Positions 48,894 through 57,203 of a stretch of DNA of 57,240 nt are shown here, one piece after another. The position numbers and the translations under genes were made by a program. The notes beneath the pieces were generated by a model. It had not been told where the DNA came from. It searched no databases and worked only from the letters and a program-made list of their open reading frames with translations. Positions within the stretch are counted from its first letter, which is position 1, and each line of letters opens with the position of its first letter. The DNA comes from an uncultured Methylococcaceae bacterium (GTDB lineage: Bacteria; Pseudomonadota; Gammaproteobacteria; Methylococcales; Methylomonadaceae), in the NCBI GenBank assembly GCA_903928685.1, contig CAIYRS010000012.1:1-57240 (forward strand), given 5' to 3'.

Positions 48894-49466
48894 CTACTTT
48901 TTAATACGACAGACAGCCAATTGTTTTTGGAACATTTTTGCCTTTTTAGCCACGTTATTCGCTATTTGCAGTAACTCACGTTTGTGCAAATGGCTGTTAT
49001 TTTTGTAACCGTCGTGGCCTTCATGGTAGGCAAGGTAGAGATTTTTGGTATCGGTTTTACTGATACCAAAACGTTTATGGCTGGTATGGCAATACCAACC
49101 GATAAAATCGGCCGCATCCGCAAAATCGTCGCGGTCTGCACCCCAATCGCCAGCATTATCCAGATAATTGTCCCATGTGTCATCGACTGCTTGTGCATAG
49201 CCGTAAGCGCTTGATGGCCTAGACCACGGAATAATACCTAGAATCCACGTCCTGTCGGGTTTGGCATCGGCAACAAAGTGCGATTCTTGGTGCATAATCG
49301 CCATTAATACCGGGATCGGCAAGCCCCATTTATTATAGACATCGACCACATCCGAAAACCATTGTTGCTTTTCTTGAAACACCGAGCAGACGTTCTCGGT
49401 ATTTTTTGGGGGTAGGCTCACACATCCCATTAATAAAAAACACAAGCAGCATATTCGCATTATCAT
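48894..49466 (-). CDS. Lytic transglycosylase-like lipoprotein
   Basis: A 190-residue lipoprotein; the lipobox LLMGC puts the acylated cysteine near residue 15. The rest resembles an SLT (lysozyme-like) transglycosylase domain: the catalytic glutamate would be in LMAIMHQESHF (near 65), followed by SSAYGYAQAVDDTWDNYL and LYLAYHEGHDGY. It would cut glycan strands of peptidoglycan in the periplasm. The fold assignment is good; activity is not proven. Confidence 0.85.
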   Translation of the reverse strand: MIMRICCLCFLLMGCVSLPPKNTENVCSVFQEKQQWFSDVVDVYNKWGLPIPVLMAIMHQESHFVADAKPDRTWILGIIPWSRPSSAYGYAQAVDDTWDNYLDNAGDWGADRDDFADAADFIGWYCHTSHKRFGISKTDTKNLYLAYHEGHDGYKNNSHLHKRELLQIANNVAKKAKMFQKQLAVCRIKK

Positions 49467-49535
49467 GGTTGTACTAGGCGTATAATTTCAGAAAAGCCTA
49501 TGCGGCATAAATATACATAAAAACTGTAGGCAATT

Positions 49536-50153
49536 ATGGACTCACATATAAAAAGAAACTACCGTAAAAAATTATGCTCACGTGGTTTTATTCATTTTAA
49601 TGGCATAAAAACACCGATTATTCTCCGAAATATTTCCTTATCCGGGGTATTGGTCGACATAAATACCTATGACGGCGCACATTCCGAAATGCTGCTTAAA
49701 AATTTAACCGAGCATTGTGAAGTCGACATAAATCTTCCTGAAATGAAGATGAGTGCCGAAGCCGAATTAGTGCGAGTTGAAAACCATAACTCGCATTTGC
49801 TGTTGGGATTAAAATTTATAAACGCCGTCCAGAACCCCAATAGACCAGAATATGAAAGAACATCTTCCAGGAAAAAGCTAATTGTGCCCGGAGAGCTGGT
49901 GGTTAATGATCAATCTGTAGCCTTTGAAACGGAAAACATTTCTACCGGAGGGATGATGCTATTTATCAAGGACGACTTGAATATCGAGGTCAACACCGTC
50001 GCGCCATTTAGTGTTGGCGCATTAAACTTATCGGGTGAGCTTAAAATCGTTTGGCTTAAAGCCAAGCCGCCGCTGGGTATAGCACTTGGCGTTGAATTCT
50101 TAGACTTAGAAAGCAAACGGATAAAACACTATCCCACCAGCACATTGCAATGA
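49536..50153 (+). CDS. Tandem PilZ domain protein
   Basis: A 205-residue protein with two PilZ domains. Domain one (about 5-95) has only the second motif, NISLSG. Domain two (about 105-200) has both c-di-GMP binding motifs, RTSSR (RxxxR, near 110) and NISTGG (NxSxxG, near 136). So only the second domain is expected to bind c-di-GMP. No membrane segment or output domain is seen. PilZ proteins link c-di-GMP to motility, pili or polysaccharide; the target here is unknown. It is divergent from the transglycosylase gene. Confidence 0.85.
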   Translation: MDSHIKRNYRKKLCSRGFIHFNGIKTPIILRNISLSGVLVDINTYDGAHSEMLLKNLTEHCEVDINLPEMKMSAEAELVRVENHNSHLLLGLKFINAVQNPNRPEYERTSSRKKLIVPGELVVNDQSVAFETENISTGGMMLFIKDDLNIEVNTVAPFSVGALNLSGELKIVWLKAKPPLGIALGVEFLDLESKRIKHYPTSTLQ

Positions 50154-50266
50154 TTTTAACGTGGCGATTCCCAAAAATTCATAACCAATATGATAGAATC
50201 CCGCCCCATCGAAACGATACCCTTAACCTTTTTCCTTAACCCCCTTTAATAAAAAACGATACCCTT

Positions 50267-51496
50267 ATGAACAAACCTAAAAAAGTCGCGATCCTTACCG
50301 CAGGTGGCTTGGCACCTTGCCTTAACTCCGCTATCGGCAGCCTGATTGAACGTTACACAGAAATCGACCCTAGCATTGAAATCATCTGTTACCGCAGTGG
50401 TTACAAAGGTTTGCTGTTAGGCGATTCATACCCAGTAACCCAAGAAGTCCGTGAAAACGCTGGCCTGTTACACCGTTTTGGCGGTTCTGCCATCGGTAAC
50501 AGCCGGGTAAAACTGACTAACGTTGCCGACTGCGTTAAACGCGGCTTGGTACAAGAAGGCGAAAACCCACAAAAAGTTGCCGCTGACCAATTGATTAAAG
50601 ACGGCGTTGACATCCTGCACACTATCGGCGGCGATGACACCAATACTGCCGCCGCCGATTTGGCAAAATTCTTGGCGGAAAACGATTACGGCTTAACCGT
50701 TATCGGCTTGCCAAAAACCGTTGATAACGACGTCTTCCCTATCAAACAATCCTTAGGCGCATGGACGGCTGCCGAACAAGGTGCACGTTACTTCTGGAAC
50801 GTAGTTGCTGAAAACAACGCCAACCCACGCATGTTGATCGTCCATGAAGTTATGGGCCGTAACTGCGGCTGGTTGACTGCCGCCACCGCGCAACAATACC
50901 GCAAATTGTTAGATAAAGCCGAATGGTTGCCGGGCTTAGGTTTGTCACGCGAATCTTACGAAGTCCACGCGGTATTCGTCCCAGAAATGGCGATTGACCT
51001 TGCTGCCGAAGCCGAACGCCTACGCGCATTGATGGATACTGTCGATTGCATCAACATCTTCGTTTCTGAAGGTGCTGGCGTAGAAGCCATTGTTGCTGAA
51101 ATGCAAGCCAAAGGCCAAGACGTGCCACGCGATGCTTTCGGTCATATCAAATTGGATGCTATCAACCCAGGTAAATGGTTTGGCGAACAATTCGCTGCCA
51201 TGATCGGTGCGGAGAAAACCTTGGTACAAAAATCCGGTTATTTCGCCCGCGCTGCCGCATCCAACATTGAAGATGTGCGCTTAATCAAATCTTGTGCAGA
51301 TTTGGCAGTGGAATGTGCAATGCGCCGTGAATCTGGCGTTATTGGTCATGACGAAGACAACGGCAACGTATTACGCGCCATTGAATTCCCACGCATTAAA
51401 GGCGGCAAACCGTTTGATATTGAAACCCCTTGGTTTACCGAAACGCTGGCAGAAATCGGTCAAGCCAAAGGCGAAAAAGTCGACGTTAGCCATTAA
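50267..51496 (+). CDS. pfp: Pyrophosphate-dependent 6-phosphofructokinase
   Basis: A 409-residue phosphofructokinase that uses PPi instead of ATP and is reversible. The donor-site motif is GGDDTNT (near 125), where ATP enzymes have GGDGS, and the active-site segment is PKTVDNDVFPI, where ATP enzymes have PGTIDND. These changes mark the PPi-dependent group. In methanotrophs it works in the RuMP-linked glycolytic route and may also act on other sugar phosphates. Single gene with a good upstream spacing. Confidence 0.94.
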   Translation: MNKPKKVAILTAGGLAPCLNSAIGSLIERYTEIDPSIEIICYRSGYKGLLLGDSYPVTQEVRENAGLLHRFGGSAIGNSRVKLTNVADCVKRGLVQEGENPQKVAADQLIKDGVDILHTIGGDDTNTAAADLAKFLAENDYGLTVIGLPKTVDNDVFPIKQSLGAWTAAEQGARYFWNVVAENNANPRMLIVHEVMGRNCGWLTAATAQQYRKLLDKAEWLPGLGLSRESYEVHAVFVPEMAIDLAAEAERLRALMDTVDCINIFVSEGAGVEAIVAEMQAKGQDVPRDAFGHIKLDAINPGKWFGEQFAAMIGAEKTLVQKSGYFARAAASNIEDVRLIKSCADLAVECAMRRESGVIGHDEDNGNVLRAIEFPRIKGGKPFDIETPWFTETLAEIGQAKGEKVDVSH

Positions 51497-51503
51497 TGTT
51501 TTT

Positions 51504-51523
51504 GTCCACGAAAAACACGAAAA
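51504..51523. repeat. Short relative of the GTCCACGAA repeat
   Basis: GTCCACGAAAAACACGAAAA just after the pfp stop codon. Together with the opposed copy at 51684-51711 it brackets most of the gap. Confidence 0.5.
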
Positions 51524-51564
51524 ACTATAACGTAGTTGATGATCGATAATTACGGTTAGTAACT

Positions 51565-51592
51565 TGGAGTACAAGCCTAGGCTTGTACTCCA
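51565..51592. repeat. GGAGTACAAGCC palindrome after pfp
   Basis: TGGAGTACAAGCCT (51565-51578) followed immediately by its exact complement (51579-51592). It shares the GGAGTACAA arm with the copy at 10242, but has a different centre (GCCTAGGC in place of AACATGTT). Confidence 0.7.
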
Positions 51593-51683
51593 TCCCGCTA
51601 CAGCGTAGTCATCCTGCCAAAATGGCTAGAAAGAATCACGGCGGTATGTTTGGTGGTGAAACATTACAGCCTCCTCCATTAAG

Positions 51684-51711
51684 TTCGTGTCTTTTCGTGC
51701 CGTTCGTGGAC
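51684..51711. repeat. GTCCACGAACGGCACG repeat, copy 2 (inverted)
   Basis: Read on the minus strand this is GTCCACGAACGGCACG followed by AAAAGACACGAA, one base different from the copy at 45579. Confidence 0.65.
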
Positions 51712-51738
51712 AACATAAACAGCTAAACACCGCCCAAT

Positions 51739-51778
51739 AAAAAAGCCGGACAACTTAACCAGTTGTCCGGCTTTTTTT
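51739..51778. terminator. Bidirectional terminator downstream of the small secreted protein gene
   Basis: Stem AAGCCGGACAACT and AGTTGTCCGGCTT around TAACC, with A and T runs outside it. It ends the minus-strand gene, whose stop codon is 18 bp away, and could also stop plus-strand readthrough from pfp. Confidence 0.82.
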
Positions 51779-51796
51779 GTTATCCGACTAGCGCTA

Positions 51797-52198
51797 TTAC
51801 TTAATTTTTACTAGCTCTTTGCCATCCGAAGCAAAGCGGCAAATACCAGCAACAAAGTTATCACAATCCGCAGATTGCTCAACCGTTGCGCCTGTTCCAG
51901 TCAAATGGATTTTCAATTCGCAATAGCTGGCTTCGCTTTCAGAATGTTTTTTCATCAACAATTCGTTTTCAGCAACACTTTTGGCTTTAGCGATAATTTC
52001 TGCTGAGCAAGGTTTGCCATTGGTTTCATTTGCGTTTGGTTCAAAATCCACATCCGCCGTTACCGTAATTTCATCAGCCAATTTATGGATTTTTAAGTGC
52101 CGCACATGGTTACCGTCACGCAATACATAATGGTCAGTTTCCGCCGCAGCCACACCGGAAACAAGTAACATAACCGCCATCAACAAAGTTTTTTTCAT
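51797..52198 (-). CDS. Small secreted protein of unknown function
   Basis: A 133-residue protein with a clear signal peptide (about 1-19, SGVAA/AET). The frame opens at 52294, but the ATG at 52198 has GAGGA 8 nt upstream and starts MKKTLLMAVMLLVSG, so it is preferred. The mature part has four cysteines (near residues 62, 93, 112 and 119), which may form two disulfides. I do not recognise a family. It is a single gene with its own terminator. Confidence 0.75.
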   Translation of the reverse strand: MKKTLLMAVMLLVSGVAAAETDHYVLRDGNHVRHLKIHKLADEITVTADVDFEPNANETNGKPCSAEIIAKAKSVAENELLMKKHSESEASYCELKIHLTGTGATVEQSADCDNFVAGICRFASDGKELVKIK

Positions 52199-52419
52199 GG
52201 TGTTTTCCTCTTTTATTTTAGAATTGGTTGGATTGACACACCGGAACACCACAACACACCGCAAACTTCCGCTTTTGTTTGCCTCCGGCAGCACTCAACA
52301 GGCATTGTACCTTAATGCTAGACGTTACTAAAAACCCTAAAGGCAATTAAAGCTGTAACTTGAAGAACAAAATGCCCTATCATAGCGGCCTCCCCCGTTT
52401 GGCATTAAAGAGTTTATCC

Positions 52420-53409
52420 ATGAAACATACGCTGTTGCTGTTGGTTGTTTTTGCCTGGTCAATCGGTTTCAACACCGCCAGTTGGGCAACTTCATCTAAA
52501 GCTGCCGATAAGCCCCTGCAATGCGCCGCGTTTAGCCCTTATGTTGGCAATCTTTCCCCGGATTACGGCCCGCCGCCTTCAAAAGAGCTGATTGAGACCT
52601 TATTAGATAAACTGGTAAAAACCACAGGCTTCAATTGCATCATGACTTACGGGGTCATCAACGGCCTTGAACACCTGTTTACCGCCGCCGAAGCCCGACA
52701 CCTGCAAGTCATCGCCATCCTTTGGATAGACAAAGACCCAACCGTCAACTCCCAATCCATCGCCGCTGGCATCCAAGCTGCCAAAAAATTCCCTAAAACC
52801 ATCATCAAACTCAGCTGCGGCTCTGAAGTACGTACCCGCCACGGCTATGCGTTTGATGGCGAAATTAGCCATTGCATCAATGCCTTGCGCGAAGCCAAAG
52901 TAAGCCAACCGATAACCACAATTGATACTTGGTGGGAATGGTGCAACCGCTCTTTAAATTGCGGCAAAACCAGTTTTTCGGAACAAGTCGATTGGATAGG
53001 CATTAACGTATTTCCATGGTGGGAAAACCGCTACTCACCACTTTACCCCTGTACAACCGCCGCACAAGCCGCTGATTTCCATATCGCCAGACTGACTGAA
53101 GTGCAAAAAGCCAATCCAGAAAAACCCGCCATGATTACCGAATTTGGCTGGCCCAACGGCCCGGAAAAAGCCCTCAACAGCAACAGTATCACCAGCCAAC
53201 GCTGTGGCATCGCCAATGCCGCCAACCAAGCGCAAGTGGTAAACGACACTTTTGCCAAACTCGCTAAAATCAAAAAATCCGGCGTAGTATTTGAAGCCTT
53301 TGCAGAAACTTGGAAACCCAGCAACGAAGGTGATGTCGGCGCGTTTTGGGGTATCTGCCAAGGCCAAGCGCCTTATGACTGCAATAAGCGCATTAAACGC
53401 CATAAATAA
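52420..53409 (+). CDS. Secreted GH17 family beta-glucanase-like protein
   Basis: A 329-residue secreted protein resembling glycoside hydrolase family 17, beta-1,3-glucan enzymes with a (beta/alpha)8 barrel. The acid/base glutamate would be in SCGSEVRTR and the nucleophile in MITEFGWPNGP; the start FSPYVGNLSPDYGPPP and IGINVFPWWENRYSP also fit. Many cysteines suggest an oxidised, exported protein. The frame opens at a TTG at 52360; the ATG at 52420 begins the signal peptide (cleavage near SWA/TSS). It may trim or branch a surface glucan; hydrolase and transglycosylase cannot be distinguished. Confidence 0.82.
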   Translation: MKHTLLLLVVFAWSIGFNTASWATSSKAADKPLQCAAFSPYVGNLSPDYGPPPSKELIETLLDKLVKTTGFNCIMTYGVINGLEHLFTAAEARHLQVIAILWIDKDPTVNSQSIAAGIQAAKKFPKTIIKLSCGSEVRTRHGYAFDGEISHCINALREAKVSQPITTIDTWWEWCNRSLNCGKTSFSEQVDWIGINVFPWWENRYSPLYPCTTAAQAADFHIARLTEVQKANPEKPAMITEFGWPNGPEKALNSNSITSQRCGIANAANQAQVVNDTFAKLAKIKKSGVVFEAFAETWKPSNEGDVGAFWGICQGQAPYDCNKRIKRHK

Positions 53410-53552
53410 ATTGCCAGAATGCCCGCACTGAGAAGGTGTTTTAACCACTGCCCGAGACATTTTTAAAACACCTTCTAACCAAACCATCCGGCAAGCCGAC
53501 ATCGAAACCCAAAAATCTATACTTTAAATCCAGCCTGTTAACATCCTTCCAC

Positions 53553-54644
53553 ATGATAAAAACAAAATCCATTCTCGTCATTTTACTGCCGCTGTGCTTA
53601 GCATTTTTCTCAACCACCAGCCATGCCCGTAACGCGGCAATTTTAATAGATGCCGAAAGCGGCAAAATATTAAACGAATTAGAAGCAACCCAATCTTGGT
53701 TTCCGGCCTCACTCACAAAAGTGATGACCTTATACTTAGCGTTTACCGCCTTAAACCAAGGGCAAATCGACCTACGCGACCAGATTACCGTCTCCCCCCA
53801 TGCCGCCCGCCAACCTAACAGCAAACTGGGCTTACGCACTGGCGAACATATCAGCGTACAAGAAGCCATCTTGGCAATTATCACCCGCTCCGCCAATGAT
53901 GCCGCCGTTGCCTTAGGCGAACATCTTGGTGGTAATGAAGAAAATTTTGCCATGAAAATGACCGCCAAAGCCCATGCCATCGGCATGTTTGACAGCCATT
54001 TTATGAATGCCACAGGTTTACCGCACCCTTGGCAAGTGACTACCGCAAGAGACATGGGCTTATTGGCATGGCGCACCATGCACGATTTCCCCCAGTACTA
54101 CGGTTACTTTGGCGCCCATAGCTTTTATTTTCGTGGCACAGAATTACGAGGCATCAACAAATTCACCGCCACATACCCCGGCGCAGAAGGTATGAAAACC
54201 GGATTCACCTGCGGCTCTGGCTACAACCTGATGTCATCGGCAAGCCAAAACGGCAAACGCTTAATCGGTGTTATTTTAGGCGGACAAACCAGCCCGCACC
54301 GCTACCAATTGATGATTAGCATGATGAACCACGGCTTTGCTGGCGACTTCACCCCGTCAGAAAAAACCATCACCGCGATACCGGTAAAAACCACTGGCTC
54401 AGCACCTTACTTGCTCGGTTGTGGCAACAGCAGCGCAACCCACAGCAGTTACGATAACGACAGCAGCCCAAGCCCTGTTATCCACCACCTAAGCAATAAA
54501 CACGCTAAGCACAGCAGACACCATCGTGCCGTAGCCCCTAAAACAGCGCCAATCATCAGCAGACATAAACCCGCTAGCCATCATGCTAAAACGGTAAAAA
54601 AAGCCGTGGCAAAGAGTAAGCCGCAAAAACGCCATCACCATTAA
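53553..54644 (+). CDS. D-alanyl-D-alanine carboxypeptidase (S11) with basic tail
   Basis: A 363-residue DacA/C/D-type peptidase that trims peptidoglycan side chains in the periplasm. A signal peptide (about 1-25, SHA/RNA) is followed by the catalytic domain with SLTK (near 53), SAN (near 113) and KTG (near 217). The usual PBP5 C-terminal beta domain and amphipathic anchor are missing. Instead there is a tail of about 75 residues rich in His, Lys and Ser, ending KPQKRHHH. The tail may bind metal or an acidic surface; this is inference. Confidence 0.9.
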   Translation: MIKTKSILVILLPLCLAFFSTTSHARNAAILIDAESGKILNELEATQSWFPASLTKVMTLYLAFTALNQGQIDLRDQITVSPHAARQPNSKLGLRTGEHISVQEAILAIITRSANDAAVALGEHLGGNEENFAMKMTAKAHAIGMFDSHFMNATGLPHPWQVTTARDMGLLAWRTMHDFPQYYGYFGAHSFYFRGTELRGINKFTATYPGAEGMKTGFTCGSGYNLMSSASQNGKRLIGVILGGQTSPHRYQLMISMMNHGFAGDFTPSEKTITAIPVKTTGSAPYLLGCGNSSATHSSYDNDSSPSPVIHHLSNKHAKHSRHHRAVAPKTAPIISRHKPASHHAKTVKKAVAKSKPQKRHHH

Positions 54645-54667
54645 TTAAAGTACTCAACAAGCTCAGA

Positions 54668-54692
54668 CCGGACTGCAACTAATGGAGTCCGG
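54668..54692. other. Stem-loop after the carboxypeptidase gene
   Basis: CCGGACT (54668-54674) pairs with AGTCCGG (54686-54692). No T tract follows, so a role in termination is only possible. It lies in the gap between two convergent genes. Confidence 0.35.
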
Positions 54693-54835
54693 CCTGGGTT
54701 TGTTGGAGCATGGGCAGGATTCATTAGCTCATCTTAAAATCGATATGGCGATGGTTCTAAATGCAGCTCAGACTGAATAAAGAGTGTTAGACAGAGCTAT
54801 ATAACTAATTTATAACAATTTACCCTAACAAAGCA

Positions 54836-55531
54836 CTATTCCACCCAAGTATGCCAATTAACGCTAGCAATGGCTTGATCGGCAACTACAGCACCGATTA
54901 ACAACGGTTTGTTAGCGAAAGCGATTGGTGTTATCTGCCAAATACTGGCTTCACCATAAGCGGCGGGCAAGCTTTGGAATTGGTTATGGTTTTCCACATC
55001 GATAACGCATTGCTGTAAACCCAAGGCAATGCCGCGTCCGGTGGCTTTTACGAAGGCTTCTTTGCGTGTCCAAAATTGATAAAACACGCTGTTTTTTTGG
55101 TGTTCCGGCAAGCTTTGCCAATACGCGGCTTCGGTTTGGTTAAAGCACTTGTTTACCATTAATGCTAGGTTGGCTCTGACTTTGCACAGTTCTATATCGA
55201 TACCGAGTTGGCAGCGGTTTGCGAGGGCAATCACCAAATAATCACCGCTATGGGAAAGGTTGAACACCAATTCGGGATAATCTTGGAGATAAGGTTTGCC
55301 GTGTTGGTTGCTGCGGATGTCGATGCTTTCTGGCGCTTGGTTTAGGTAGCGCGACAGCAAGCTACGCAAGGTTGCCCGTACTTGGATATAGCGTTGCCGG
55401 ATGGCTGGCTGTGTTAAGTTTTGGGCGTGGTCACGTTCATGGCTTGCTAATAATGGCAGGTACAGTGGCTGGTCGATGGGGGTTAAATCGCCGTGCCATA
55501 CGTCAATCTGCTGGGGATTAATCGCCAACAA
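54836..55531 (-). CDS. Sfp-type 4'-phosphopantetheinyl transferase
   Basis: A 231-residue transferase that moves 4'-phosphopantetheine from CoA to carrier proteins. The magnesium motif GIDIELCKVRANL (near 110-120) and WTRKEAFVKATGRGI (near 150-165) define the Sfp group, as does NQHGKPYL earlier. The start is a TTG at 55531, overlapping the end of the gamma-glutamyltransferase gene by 14 bp. No polyketide or non-ribosomal peptide synthase gene is in the window, so the carrier protein is unknown. Confidence 0.9.
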   Translation of the reverse strand: MLAINPQQIDVWHGDLTPIDQPLYLPLLASHERDHAQNLTQPAIRQRYIQVRATLRSLLSRYLNQAPESIDIRSNQHGKPYLQDYPELVFNLSHSGDYLVIALANRCQLGIDIELCKVRANLALMVNKCFNQTEAAYWQSLPEHQKNSVFYQFWTRKEAFVKATGRGIALGLQQCVIDVENHNQFQSLPAAYGEASIWQITPIAFANKPLLIGAVVADQAIASVNWHTWVE

Positions 55532-57185
55532 GCGCTTGTCCTTCGCCGCGATGGTCGCTGACGGCGGTTAAGGTTTTATCGCTAGTTTGCAGTTGTACGG
55601 CTTGCATATCGCCATATGCGTAGCGTGCGGGTTTCAGTTGATGGCCTAAAGCCTGCAATTGTTGTTGCTGGTTGGGCGATAAGGCATCGGCTTCAAATTC
55701 CAAAACATCTGGCAAAAATTGATGATGGAAACGCGGCGTTTGTACCCAAGTTTCGGGGTTTTCACCTTCGGCAAACGCCAAGCTGGCTAATATCACCATA
55801 GATGGAATGCGGCTACCGCCAGGTGTGCCGAGTACGGCGATACGTTTACCATCGTCCAAAAAAGTCGGAGTCATGCTGGATAAAGGCCGTTTATTGGCGG
55901 CGATGGCATTGGCAGCACCGCCGATAAGCCCGTAACCGTTGCCGACACCGCTTTGGCTAGCGAAATCATCCATTTCATCGTTCAGTAGCACGCCTGTACC
56001 CGTGGCGACAAATCCAGAGCCGAACGGAAAGTTGATGCTTAAGGTTGCCGCCACGCGGTTGCCTTGGTCATCGATTATGGAAAAATGCGTGGTATTTGTA
56101 CCTTCAGAAGGCGCGGGCAAATCGCCAGATAAGGCGTTGCTGGGCAAGGCTTTATCGGGGCGCAAGCTGCTCAGGAGTCCGGCGGCGTAATCGGGGTTGG
56201 TTAAACGCGCCACGGGCACGTCAATAAAATCGCTATCCCCCAAATACAAAGCGCGGTCGTGATAGGCGCGGCGCAAGGCTTCGGTGATGAGATGTACGCG
56301 GGTGACGGGTGTGGCGTGGTGCAGATCGAAAGCCGCGAGCATATTCAAGGTTTCCAACAACGCAATGCCGCCTGACGACGATGGCGCTGCGGTGGTGATT
56401 TGTACGCCTTTGTAGTGGCCTTTCAGCGGCTGACGTTCAACGATATGGTAGTTCGCCAAGTCTTGCTTAGTCCAAATCCCACCTGCTTCCGTGACGCTAG
56501 ACACCAGTTTGTCGGCGGTTTCGCCCGCATAAAAACCCGCAAATCCGGCGCTTGCCAAGCGACTTAAAGTGCCTGCCAAATCGGTTTGTTTAAGGATGCT
56601 AAAAGCGGCGGGGGCTTTGCCGTCAGCTAAAAAAATTGCCGCGCTTTGCGGGTATTTACTTAAGGTGGCGGCGCGAAAGTTAAGCAGTTTTAGATGTTTA
56701 TTGCCGGTGGCGAAACCAAAACGGGCATAGCCAATCGCGGGCGCAAGGCTTTGCGCTAATGGCAGTCGCCCGTACTTTTCGGATAAGTGTACCAAGGCGG
56801 CAGGAAGGCCGGGAATAGCGGCGGCTAATGGCCCATCTAGGGATAATTTCGGGATGAGCTTGCCGTTGCTATCCAAAAATAAGTCTTTGTGGGCAGCGGC
56901 GGGAGCGGTTTCCCGTGCGTCGATGAGGTGGTCGCTGTGGTCTTGGGCGTTGTGCAGCAACCAATAGCCACCGCCGCCCAAACCAGAACCCGTGGGTTCA
57001 ACAACCGCCAATGCCGCACTGATGGCGACGGCGGCATCAAAAACATTGCCTCCTTGTTTGATGATGTCAAAACCAGCAGCCGTCGCTAAGGGATGGGCAG
57101 TGGCGATGGCGACTTTGGGTGACTTGGCATGGCTGGAGAGGCTTACCAAGGCCAGTAAAATGACGGCTATACCCTGAAAAGTCAC
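55518..57185 (-). CDS. ggt: Gamma-glutamyltransferase
   Basis: A 555-residue periplasmic enzyme that cleaves or transfers the gamma-glutamyl group of glutathione and similar peptides. It is an Ntn hydrolase that cuts itself before the catalytic threonine in GTNTTHFSIIDDQGNRVAAT. The start GSGLGGGGYWLLHN and the end LGTPGGSRIPSM are conserved. The frame continues to 57233, but that part (MPASCGQDARAPQ) is translated from a palindromic repeat, so the GTG at 57185 is preferred; it starts a normal signal peptide (cleavage near SHA/KSP). Confidence 0.93.
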   Translation of the reverse strand: MTFQGIAVILLALVSLSSHAKSPKVAIATAHPLATAAGFDIIKQGGNVFDAAVAISAALAVVEPTGSGLGGGGYWLLHNAQDHSDHLIDARETAPAAAHKDLFLDSNGKLIPKLSLDGPLAAAIPGLPAALVHLSEKYGRLPLAQSLAPAIGYARFGFATGNKHLKLLNFRAATLSKYPQSAAIFLADGKAPAAFSILKQTDLAGTLSRLASAGFAGFYAGETADKLVSSVTEAGGIWTKQDLANYHIVERQPLKGHYKGVQITTAAPSSSGGIALLETLNMLAAFDLHHATPVTRVHLITEALRRAYHDRALYLGDSDFIDVPVARLTNPDYAAGLLSSLRPDKALPSNALSGDLPAPSEGTNTTHFSIIDDQGNRVAATLSINFPFGSGFVATGTGVLLNDEMDDFASQSGVGNGYGLIGGAANAIAANKRPLSSMTPTFLDDGKRIAVLGTPGGSRIPSMVILASLAFAEGENPETWVQTPRFHHQFLPDVLEFEADALSPNQQQQLQALGHQLKPARYAYGDMQAVQLQTSDKTLTAVSDHRGEGQALVGD

Positions 57186-57203
57186 GTTTTCTATTTGTGG
57201 AGC

